Of a stretch of DNA of 64,000 bases, positions 51,001 to 62,111 are shown one piece after another (within the stretch, counting starts at the first letter, position 1; each line of letters begins with the position of its first letter). Under the pieces are notes generated by a model. The model ran no database searches and was not told where the DNA came from. It was given only the letters and a program-made list of their open reading frames with translations. The position numbers and the translations under genes were made by a program. Origin of the DNA: Closterium sp. NIES-65 (lineage: Eukaryota > Streptophyta > Zygnematophyceae > Desmidiales > Closteriaceae); the NCBI GenBank assembly GCA_948144175.1, contig CANXME010002158.1, forward strand, positions 62,001 to 126,000. The letters run 5' to 3'.

Positions 51001-54000
51001 AGACCAGGCAAGCTCCTGGACGAGGCAAGCTTCTGGACCAGGCAAACTCGTGGACCAGGCACGCTCCTGGACCAGGCAAGCTCTTGGACCAGGCAAGCTC
51101 CTGGACCAGGCAAGCTCTTGGACCAGGCAAGCTCCTAGACCAAGCAAGCTCCTAGACAAGGCAAGCTCCTGGACCACGCAAGCTCTTGGACCAGGCAAGC
51201 TCTTGGACCAGGCAAGCTCCTGGACCAGGCAAGCTCCTGGACCAAGCAAGCTCCTCGACCACGCAAGCTCCGGGATCACGCAAGCTCTTGGACCAGGCAC
51301 GCTCCTGACCAGGCAAGCTCTTGGACCAGGCAAGCTATTGGACCACGCAAGCTCCTGGACCAGGCAAACTCCTGGACCAGGCACGCTCGTGAACCGTGCA
51401 CGCTCCTGGACGAGGCAAGCTCTTGGACCAGACAGGCTCGTGGTCCAGGCAAGCTCCTGGACCACGCAAGCTCCTAAACCAGGCAAGCTCCTTGACCAGG
51501 CAAGCTCCTGGACCAGGCAAGCGCCTGGACCAGGCACGCTCGTGGACCATGCACGCTCTTGGACCAGGCAAGCTCTTCGACCAGGCACGCTCCTGGAACA
51601 GGCAAGCTCTTGGACCAGGCAATCTCCTGGACCAGGCAAGCTCTTGGACCAGGATAGCTCTTGGACCAGGCAAGCTCTTGGACCAGGCACGCTCCTGGAC
51701 CATGCAAGCTCTTAGACCAGGCAAGCTCCTGGACCAGGCAAGCTTCTGGACCAGGCAAACTCGTGGACTAGGCACGAACCTGGACCAGGCAAGCTCCTGG
51801 ACCAGGCAAGCTCCTAGACCAGGCAAGCTCCTGAACCAGGCAAGCTCCTGGACCTGGCAAGCTCCTGGACCACGCAAGCTCCTTGACTAGGCAAGCTCCT
51901 GACCAGGCAAGTTCATGGACCAGGCACGCTCGTGAACCATGCACGCTCTTGGACCAGGCAAGCTCTTGGACCAGGCACGCTCCTCGAACAGGCAAGCTCC
52001 TGGACCAGGCAAGCTCCTGGACCAGGCAAGCTCCTGGACTAGGATAGCTCCTGGACAAAGGAAAGCTCCTGGACCAGGCAAGCTCCTGGACCAGGCACGC
52101 TCCTGGAACATGCAAGCTCCAGGACCAGGATAGGTCCTGGACCAGGCAAGCTCTTGGACCACGCACGCTCCTGGACCATGCAAGCTCTTAGACCAGGCAA
52201 GCTCTTGGACCAGGCAAGCTTCTGGACCAAGCAAACTCGTGGACAAGGCACAAACCTGGACCAGGCAAGCTCCTGGACCAGGCAAGCTCCTAGACCACGC
52301 AAGCTCCTGAACGAGGCAAGCTACTGGACTAGGCAAGCTCCTCGACCAGGCAAGCTCCTTGACTAGGCAAGCTCCTAAACCAGGCAAATTCATGGACCAG
52401 GCAAGCACGCTCTTCGAATAGGCAAGCTCCTGGACCAGGCAAGCTCCTGGACCAGGCAAGCTCGTGGACCAGGATTGCTCCTGGACCAGGCAAGCTCCTG
52501 GACCAGGCACGCTCCTGGACCATGCAAGCTCCTAGACCAGGCAAGCTTCTGGACTACCCAAGCTCCTGGACTACCCAAGCTCTTGGACGAGGCAAGCTCC
52601 TAGACAAGGCAAGCTCCTGGACCAGGCAAGCTCCTAGACCAGGCAAGCTCTTGGACCAGGCAAGATCCTGGACCACGCAAGCTCTTCGACCAGGCAAGCT
52701 CTTGGACCAGGCAAGCTCCTGGACCAGGCAAGCTTCTGGACCAGGCAAGCCCACGGACCAAGAAAGCTCCTGGACAAGGCAAGCTCCTGGACCAGGCACA
52801 CTCGTGGAAAAGGCAAGCTCCTGGACCAGGCAAGCTCCTCGACCAGGATAGCTCCTCGACCAGGCATGCTCCTAGACCAGGCACGCTCCTGGACCATGCA
52901 AGCTCCTAGACCAGGCAAGCTCCTGAACCAGGCAAGTTTCTGGACCAGGCAAACTTGTAGACCAGGCACGCTCGTGGACCAAGGAAGCTCCTTGACCAGG
53001 CAAGCTCCTAGACCAGGCAAGCTCCTGGACCAGGCAAGCTCCTGGACCTCGCAAGCTCTTGGACCAGGCAAGCTCTTGGACGAGGCAAGCTCCTGGACCA
53101 GGCAAGCTCCTGGACCAGGCAAGCTCTTGGACCATGCAAGCTCCTGGACTACGCAAGCTCTCGGACCAGGCACGCTCTTGGACCAGGCAGGCTCGTGGAC
53201 CAGGCAAGCTCCTGGACCAGGCAAGCTCCTGGACCTCGCAAGCTCTTGGACCAGGCAAGCTCTTGGACGAGGCAAGCTCCTGGACCAGGCAAGCTCCTGG
53301 ACCAGGCAACCTCTTGGACCATGCAAGCTCCTGGACTACGCAAGCTCTCGGACTAGGCACGCTCCTGGACCACGCAAGCTCTTGGACCAGGCAAGGTCCT
53401 AGACCAGGCAAGCTCCAAGACTAGGCACGCTCGTGGACCATGCACGCTCCTGAACGAGGCAAGCTCTTGGACCAGGCAGGCTCGTGGACCAAGCAAGCTC
53501 CTGGACCAGGCAAGCTCCTGGACCAGGCAAGCTCCTGGACCACGCACGCTCGTGGACCAGGCAAGCTCGTGGACCAGGCAAGCTCGTGGACCACACAAGC
53601 TCCTTGACCAGGCAAGCTCCTAGACCGGGCAAGCTCCTGGACTAGGCTCGCTCATAGACCAGGCACGCTCCTGGACAAGGCACGCTCTTGGACCAGGCAA
53701 GCTCGTGGATCGGGCACACTCCTGGACCAGGCAAGCTCGTGGACCAAGCAAGCTCCTCGACCAGGCAAGCTCTTGGACCAGGCAAGATCCTGGACCAGGC
53801 AAGCTCCTGGACCAGGCAAGCTCCTAGACCAGGCAAGCTCTTGGACAAGGCAAGCTCCTGGACCAGGCAAGCTCCTGGACCAGGCAAGCTCCTGGACCAG
53901 GATAGCTCCTGGACCAGGCAAGCTCCTGGACCAGGCACACTCCTGGACCATGCAAGCTCCTAGACCAGGCAAGCTCCAGGACCAAGCAAGTTTCTGGACC

Positions 54001-57000
54001 AGGCAAACTCGTGGACCAGGCACGCTCCTGGACCAGGCAAGCTCCTGGACCAGGAGAGCTCCTAGACCAGGCAAGCTCCTAGACCAGGCAAGCTCCTAGA
54101 CCACGCAAGCTCTTGGACCAGGCAAGCTCTTGGACCAGGCAAGCTCTTGGACCAGGCAAGCTCGTGGACCAGGCAAGCTCCTGGACCACGCAAGCTCCTA
54201 GACCACGCAAGCTCTTGGACCAAGCACGCTTCTGGACCGGGCAAGCTCTTGGACCGGGCAGGCTTCTGGACCAAGCAAGCTTTTGGACCAGGCAAGCTCC
54301 TGGACCAGGCACGCTCGTGGACCATGCACGCTCTTGGACCAGGCAAGCTCTTGGACCAGGCAGGCTCGTGGACCAGGCAAGCTCCTGGACCAGGCAAGCT
54401 CCCGGACCAGGCAAGCTCCTTGACCAGGCAAGCTCCTGGACCAGGCAAGCTCCTGGACCAGGCTCGCTGGTAGACCAGGCACACTCCTGGACCAGGCACG
54501 CTCTTGGACCAGGCAAGCTAGTGGATCGACACGCTCCTGGACCAGGCAAGCTCGTGGAACGGGCAAGCTCCTCGACCAGGCAAGCTCTTGGACCAGGCAA
54601 GCTCTTGGACCAGGCAAGCTCCTGGACCAAGAAAGCTCCTGGACAAGGCAAGCTCTTGGACCAGGCACGCTCGTGGAACAGGCAAGCTCCTGGACCAAGC
54701 AAGCTCCTGGACCAGGCAAGCTCCTGGACCAGGATAGCTCCTCGACCAGGCAAGCTCCTGGACCAGGCACGCTCCTGGACCATGCAAGCTCCTAGACCAG
54801 GCAAGCTCCTGGACCAGGCAAGTTTCTGGACCAGGCAAACTCGTGGACCAGGCACGCTCCTGGACCAAGGAAGCTCCTTGACCAGGCAAGCCCCTAGACC
54901 AGGCAAGCTCCTGGACCAGGCAAGCTCCTGGACCTCACAAGCTCTTGGACCAGGCAAGCTCTTGGACGAGGCAAGCTCCTGGACCAGGCAAGCTCCTGGA
55001 CCAGGAAAGCTCTTGGACCATGCAAGATCCTGGACTACGCAAGCTCTCGGACCAGGCACGCTCCTGGACCACGCAAGCTCTTGGACCAGGCAAGGTCCTA
55101 GACCAGGCAAGTTCCAAGACCAGGCACGCTCGTGGACCATGCACGCTCCTGAACCAGGCAAGCTCTTGGACCAGGCAAGCTCGTGGACTAGGCAAGCTCC
55201 TGGACCAGGCAAGCTCCTGGACCAGGCACGCTCGTGGACTATGCACGCTCCTGGACCAGGCAAGCTCTTGGATCAGGCAGGCTCGTGGACCAGGCAAGCT
55301 CCTGGACCACAAAAGCTCCTTGACCAGGCAAGCTCCAGGACCAGGCAAGCTCCTGGACTAGGCTCGCTCGTAGACCAGGCACGCTCCTGGACAAGGCACG
55401 CTCTTTGACCAGGCAAGCTCGTAGATCAGGCAAGCTCGTGGACCAAGCAAGCTCCTCGACGAGGCAAGCTCTTGGACCACGCAAGCTCCTGGACCAGGCA
55501 AGTTCCTGGACCAGGCAAGCTCCTAGACCAGGCAAGCTCTTGGACCAGGCAAGCTCCTGGACCAGGCAAGCTCCTGGACCAGGCAAGCTCTTGGACCAAG
55601 AAAGCTCCTCGACAAGGCAAGCTCCTGGACCAGGCACGCTCGTGGAACAGGAAAGCTCCTGGACCAGGCAAGCTCCTGGACCAAGCAAGCTCCTGGACCA
55701 GGATAGCTCCTGGACCAGGCAAGCTCCTGGACCAGGCAAGCTCCTGGACCATGCAAGCTCCTAGACCAGGGAAGCACCTGGACCAAGCAAGTTTTTGGAC
55801 CAGGCAAACTCGTGGACCAGGCACGCTCCTGGACCAGGCAAGCTCCTGGACCAAGAGAGCTCCTAGACCAGGCAAGCTCGTGGACCAGGCAAGCTCCTAG
55901 ACCACGCAAGCTCTTGGACCAGGCAAGCTCTTGGACAAGGCAAGCTCTTGGACCAGGCAAGCTCGTGGACCACGCAAGCTCCTGGACCACACAAGCTCCT
56001 AGACCACGCAAGCTCTTGGACCAGGCACGCTCCTGGACCAGGCAAGCTCTTGGACCGGGCAGGCTTCTGGACCAAGCAAGCTTTTGGACTAGGCAAGCTC
56101 CTGGACCAGGCACGCTCGTGGACTATGCACGCTCTTGGACCAGGCAAGCTCTTGGACCAGGCAGGCTCGTGGACCAAGCAAGCACCTGGACCAGGCAAGC
56201 TCCCGGACCAGGCAAGCTCCTTGACCAGGCAAGCTCCTAGACCAGGCACGCTCCTGGACCAGGCTCGCTCGTAGACCAGGCACACTCCTGGACCAGGCAC
56301 GCTCTTGGACCACGCAAGCTAGTGGATCGACACGCTCCTGGACCAGGCAAGCTCGTGGACCGGGCAAGCTCCTCGACCAGGCAAGCTCTTGGACCAGGCA
56401 AGCTCCTGGACCAGGCAAGCTCCTGGACCAGGCAAGCTCCTGGACCAGGCAAGCTCTTGGACCAGGCAAGCTCCTGGACCAGGCAAGCTCTTGGACCAAG
56501 AAAGCTCCTGGACAAGGCAAGCTCCTAAACCAGGCACGCTCGTGGAACAGGCAAGCTCATGGACCAGGCAAGCTCCTGGACCAGGCAAGCTCCTGGACCA
56601 GGCAAGCTCGTGGACCAGGCAAGCTCGTGGATCAGGCAAGCTCGTGGACCAGGCAAGCTCCTGGACCGCGCAAGCTCCTAGACCACGCAAGCTCTTGGAC
56701 CAGGCACGCTCCTTGACCAGGCAAGCTCTTGGACCAGGCAGGCTTCTGGACCAAGCAAGCTTTTGGACCAGGCAAGCTCCTGGACCAGGCAAGCTCCTGG
56801 ACCAGGCACACTCGTGGACCATGCACGCTCTTAAACCAGGCAAGCTCTTGGACCAGGCAGGCTTGTGGACCATGCAAGCTCCAGGACCAGGCAAGCTCCC
56901 GAACCAGGCAAGCTCCTTGACCGGGCAAGCTCCTGGACTAGGCAAGCTCCTGGACCAAGCACGCTCGTAGACCATGCTCGCTCCTGGACCAGGCAAGCTC

Positions 57001-57820
57001 CTGGACGAGGCAAGCTAACGGACCAAGAAAGCTCTTGGACAAGGCAAGCTCCAGGACCAGGCACGCTCGTGGAACAGGCAACTCCTGGACCAGGCAAGCT
57101 CCTGGACCAGGATAGCTCCTAGACCAGGCAAGCTCCTGGACCACGCAAGCTCCTGGACCATGCAAGCTGCTAGACTAGGCAAGCTCCTAGACCAGGCAAG
57201 CTTCTGGACCAGGCAAACTCGTGGATCAGGCACGCTCCTGGACCAGGCAAGCTCCTGGACCAGGCAAGCTCCTAGACCAGGCAAGCTCCTTGACCAGGCA
57301 AGCTCCTGGACCACGTAAGCTCCTGGACCAGGCAAGCTCTTGGACCATGCAAAGCTCCTGGACCAGGCAAGCTCTTGGACCAGGCAAGCTCTTGGACCAC
57401 GCAAGCTCCTGGACCACGCAAGCTCTTGGACCAGGCACGCTCGTGGACCTGGCAAGCTCTTGGACCTCTGGACCAAGCAAGCTATTGGACCACGTAAGCT
57501 CCTGGACCAGGCAAGCTGTTGGACCAGGCAAGCTACTGGACCAGGCAAGCTCTTGGACCAGGAAATCTCCTGGACTAAGCAAGCTCCTGTACCAGGCAAG
57601 CTAACGGACCAAGAAAGCTCCTAGACAAGGCAAGCTCCTGGACCAGGAATGCTCGTGGAAGAGGCAAGCTCCTGGACCAGGCAAGCTCTTGGACCAGGCA
57701 AGCTCCTGGACCAGGCAAGCTCCTGGACCAGGATAGCTCCTGGACCAGGCAAGCTCCTGGACCAGGCACGCTCCTGGAGCATGCAAGCTCCTGGACCAGG
57801 CAAGCTTCTGGACCAGGCAA
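48075..57820 (+). repeat. 9.7 kb direct duplication in the 17-mer array, copy 2
   Basis: Copy of 38069-47797, 17 bp longer. The differences I noticed are single substitutions near 48584, 52819 and 54658 and one added 17 bp unit near 56661. That is about 99.9% identity, but I did not make a full alignment. Confidence 0.9.
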
Positions 57821-58389
57821 GCTCCTGGACCAGGCAAGCTCCTGGACCAGGATAGCTCCTGGACCAAGCAAGCACCTGGACCAGGCACGCTCCTGGACCA
57901 TGCAAGCTCCTAGACCAGGCAAGCTTCTGGACCAGGCAAACTCGTAGACTAGGCACGCTCCAGGACCAGGCAAGCTCCTGGACCAGGCAAGCTCCTAGAC
58001 CAGGCAAGCTCGTGGACCACCCAAGCTCTTGGACCAGGCAAGATCCTAGACCAAGCAAGCTCCTGGACTAGGCAAGCTCCTAGACCAGGCAAGCTCTTGG
58101 ACCAGGCAAGCTCCTGGACCACGCAAGCTCCTAGACCAGGCAAGCTCTTGGACCAGGCAAGCTCCTGGACCTCGCAAGCTCCTTGACCAGGCAAGCTCAC
58201 GGACCAAGAAAGCTCCTGGACAAGGCAAGCTCCTGGACCAGGCACGCTCGTGGAAAAGGCAAGCTCCTGAACCAGGCACGCTCCTCGACCAGGCAAGCTC
58301 TTGGACCAGGCGAGCTCCTAGACCAGGCAAGCTCCTGGACCTCGCAAGCTCTTGGACAAGGCAAGCTCTTGGACGAGGCAAGCTCCTGG

Positions 58390-61300
58390 ACATGGACGTA
58401 GACGTGGACGTGGACCTGGACGTGGACGTGGACATGGACATGGACGTGGACGTGGACGTGGAGGACTTGGACGTGGAGGATTTGGATGTGGATTGATGTG
58501 AACGTGGACGTGGACATGGACGTGGATGTGGACATGGACGTGGACGTGGACGTGGACGTGGAGGACTTGGACGTGGACATGGACGTGGACATGGACGTGG
58601 ACTTGGACGTGGACATGGACTTGGACATGGACGTGGACATGGACGTGGACATGGACTTGGACATGGACGTGGACATGGACGTGGACGTGGACGTGGACGT
58701 GGACATGGACGTGGACGTGGACATGGACGTGGACATGGACGTGGACGTGGACATGGACGTGGACATGGACGTGGACAAGGACGTGGACGTGGACGTGGAC
58801 GTGGACATGGACGTGGACATGGACTTGGACGTTGACGTGGACGTAGACGTGGACATGGACGTGGACGTGGACGTGGACGTGGACGTGGACATGGACATGG
58901 ACGTGGACGTGGACGTGGTCGTGGACATGGACATGGACGTGGACGTGGACATGGACGTGGACGTGGACATGGACGTGGACATGGATGTGGACATGAACGT
59001 GGACATGGACGTGGACGTGGACGTGGACGTGGACATGGACGTGGACATGGACGTGGACGTGGACGTGGACGTGGACGTCGACATGGACATGGACGTGGAC
59101 GTGGACGTGGACGTGGACGTGGACATGGACGTGGAGGACTTGGACGTGGACTTGGACGTGGACGTGGACGTGGACGTGGACATGGACGTGGACATGGACG
59201 TGGACGTGGACGTGGACGTGGACATGGACATGGACGTGGACGTGGACATGGACGTGGACGTGGACATGGACGTGGACACATGGACGTGGACGTGGACGTG
59301 GACGTGGACATGGACGTGGACGTGGACGTGGACGTGGACGTGGACATTGTCGTGGACGTGGACGTGGATGTGGACGTGGACATTGTCGTGGTCGTGGACG
59401 TGGACGTGGACGTGAACGTGGTCGTGGACGTGGACGTGGACGTGGACGTGGACGTGGACGTTGACGTGGACATGGACATGGACATGGACGTGGACGTGGA
59501 CGTGGACGTGGACGTGGGCGTTGACGTGGACATGGACGTGGACGTGGACGTGGACGTGAACGTGGTCGTGGACATGGACGTAGACGTGGACGTTGACGTG
59601 GTCGTTGACTTGGACGTCGAGGTGGACGTGGATGTGGACGTGGTCGTGGACATGGACGTGGACGTGGGCGTGGACGTGGACATGGACGTGGATATGGACG
59701 TGGACGTGGACCTGGACGTGGTCGTGGACGTGGTCGTGGACGTGGACGTGGTCGTGGACGTGGACGTGGACGTGGTCGTGGACGTGGACGTGGACGTGGA
59801 CGTGGACGTGGTCGTGGACGTGGTCATGGACGTGGAGGACTTGGACGTGGAGGACTTGGACGTGGACGTGGACGTGGACGTGGACGTGGACGTGGTCATG
59901 GACTTGGTCGTGGACGTGGAGGACTTGGACGTGGAGGACTTGGACGTGGACGTGGACATGGACGTGGACGTGGACGTGGACGTGGTCGTGGACGTGGTCG
60001 TGGACGTGGACGTGGTCGTGGACGTGGTCGTGGACGTGGACGTGGTCGTGGACGTGGTCGTGGACGTGGACGTGGACGTGGTCGTGGACGTGGAGGACTT
60101 GGACGTGGAGGACTTGGACGTGGACTGACGTGGACGCGGACGTGGACGGGGACGTGGACGCGGACGTGGACGCGGACGCGGACGTGGACGCGGACGTGGA
60201 CGCGGACGTGGACGTGGACGTGGACGTGGACGTGGACGTGAACGTGGACGGGGACGTGGACGTGGACGTGGACGTGAACATTGATACGTGGACGCGGACG
60301 TGGACGTGGTCGTGGACGTGGACGTGGACGTGGACGTGGTCGTGGACGTGGACATGCACGTGGACGTGAACGTGAACGTGAACGTGGACGTGGACGTGAA
60401 CGTGGACGTGGACGTGAACGTGGACGTGAACGTGAACGTGGACGTGAACGTGAACGTGAACGTGGACGTGGACGTGAACGTGGACGTGAACGTGAACGTG
60501 GACGTGGACGTGCACGTGGACGTGAACGTGGACGTGGACGTGAACGTGGACGTGGACGTGAACGTGGACGTGAACGTGGACGTGGACGTGGACGTGGACG
60601 TGAACATTGATACGTGGACGTGGACGTGGACGTGGACGTGGACGTGGACATGGTCGTGGACGTGGACGTAGACATGGTCGTGGACCTTGACGTGGACGTG
60701 GTCGTGGTCGTGGACGTGGTCGTGGACGTGGACATGGACGTGGACGTGGACGTTGACGTGGACGTGGACGTGGACATGGACGTGGACGTGGACGTGGACG
60801 TGGACGTGGTCGTGGACATGGACGTGGACGTGGACGTGGACGTGGACGTGGACGTGGGCGTTGGCGTGGGCGTGGACGTGGACGTGGACGTGGACGTGGA
60901 CGTGGACGTGGGCGTTGACGTGGTCGTGGACGTGGTTGTGGACGTGGACGTGGACGTGAACATTGATACGTGGACGTGGACGTGGTCGTGGACGTGGACG
61001 TGGACGTGGACGTGGACGTGGACGTGGTCGTGGACGTGGACGTGGACGTGGACATGGACGTGGACGTGGACGTGGACGTGGACGTGCACGTGGACGTGGA
61101 CGTGAACGTGCACGTGGACGTGGACGTGGACGTGAACGTGAACAAGAACGTGAACGTGAACGTGAACGTGAACGTGGACGTGGACGTGAACGTGGACGTG
61201 GACGTGGACGTGAACGTGGACGTGAACGTGGACGTGGACGTGGACGTGGACGTGGACGTGAACGTGGACGTGGACGTGCACGTGAACGTGGACGTGGACG

Positions 61301-62111
61301 TGGACGTGGACGTGGACGTGGACGCGAACATTGATACGTGGACGTGGACGTGAACGTTGATACGTGGACGTGGACGTGAACGTGGACGTGGACGTGGACG
61401 TGGACATGAACGTGGACGTGGACGTGGACATGGACATGGTCGTGGACGTGGACGTGGACGTAGACATGGTCGTGGACGTGGACGTGGACGTGGTCGTGGA
61501 CCTTGACGTGGACGTGGACGTGGACATGGACGTGGACGTGGACGTGGACGTGGACGTTGACGTGGACATGGACGTGGACGTGGACGTGGACGTGGACGTG
61601 GACGTGGACGTGGACGTGGATGTGGACATGGACGTGGATGTGGTCGTGGTCGTAGACGTGGACGTGGACGTGGACGTGGACGTGGACGTGGAGGACGTGG
61701 ATGTGGAGGACGTGGACGTGGACGTGGAGGACGTGGACGTGGACGTGGACGTGGACGTGGTCGTGGACGTGGAGGACTTGGACGTGGACATGGAGGTGGA
61801 CGTGGACGTGGACGTGGACTTGGACGTGGACCTGGTCGTGGACGTGGACGTGGACGTGGACGTGGACGTGGACGTGGACGTGGACATGGACGTGGACGTG
61901 GACGTGGACGTGGACGTGAACGTGGACGTGGACATGGTCGTGGACGTGGACGTGAACGTGGCAAAGACGTGGACATGGACGTGGACGTGAACGTGGACGT
62001 GGACGTGGACATGGACGTGGACGTACACGTGCACGTGGAAGTGGACATGGTTGTGGACGTGGACGTGAACGTGGACGTGGACGTGGACATGGTCGTGGAC
62101 GTGGACCTGGA
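58390..62111. repeat. Hexamer satellite (GTGGAC)n, block 2
   Basis: About 3.7 kb of the same hexamer in the same orientation as block 1. Sub-domains differ: ATGGAC-rich at 58390-59280, GTGGTC-rich at about 59340-60090, GCGGAC-rich at about 60130-60200, GTGAAC-rich at about 60360-60610 and 61100-61290. GGAGGACTTGGAC markers recur at about 58463, 59133, 59836, 59919 and 60095. Open frames up to 1350 codons are stop-free repeat artefacts. Confidence 0.96.
60276..61362. repeat. Higher-order periodicity in hexamer block 2
   Basis: The rare string ACATTGATACGTGG marks positions near 60281, 60607, 60963 and 61331, with a variant ACGTTGATACG near 61357. The first four are spaced 326, 356 and 368 bp apart, indicating a higher-order unit of about 330-370 bp superimposed on the 6 bp repeat. 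Confidence 0.7.

Larger units (their letters stand above)
35583..58389 (+). repeat. 17 bp minisatellite array, forward orientation (22.8 kb)
   Basis: Roughly 1340 tandem units with consensus GCTCCTGGACCAGGCAA. Each unit contains the near-palindrome CCTGG-A-CCAGG. Variation concentrates at a few positions: C/T/G at base 5, G/A at base 8 (CTAGACC), AGG/ACG at bases 12-13, and AAG/ACG at the unit junction. Occasional 16 or 18 bp units shift phase. Since 17 is not a multiple of 3, a translated frame repeats every 51 bp (17 residues such as KLLDQASSWTRQAPGPG). All six frames are mostly stop-free, so no open frame here is evidence of a gene. Longer modules recur, for example one marked by GGACCATGCAAGCTCCTAGA every few hundred bp. 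Confidence 0.97.

Noticed and set aside
35583-58389. CRISPR array
   Set aside because: Units are contiguous 17-mers with no unique spacers, and the context is eukaryotic.
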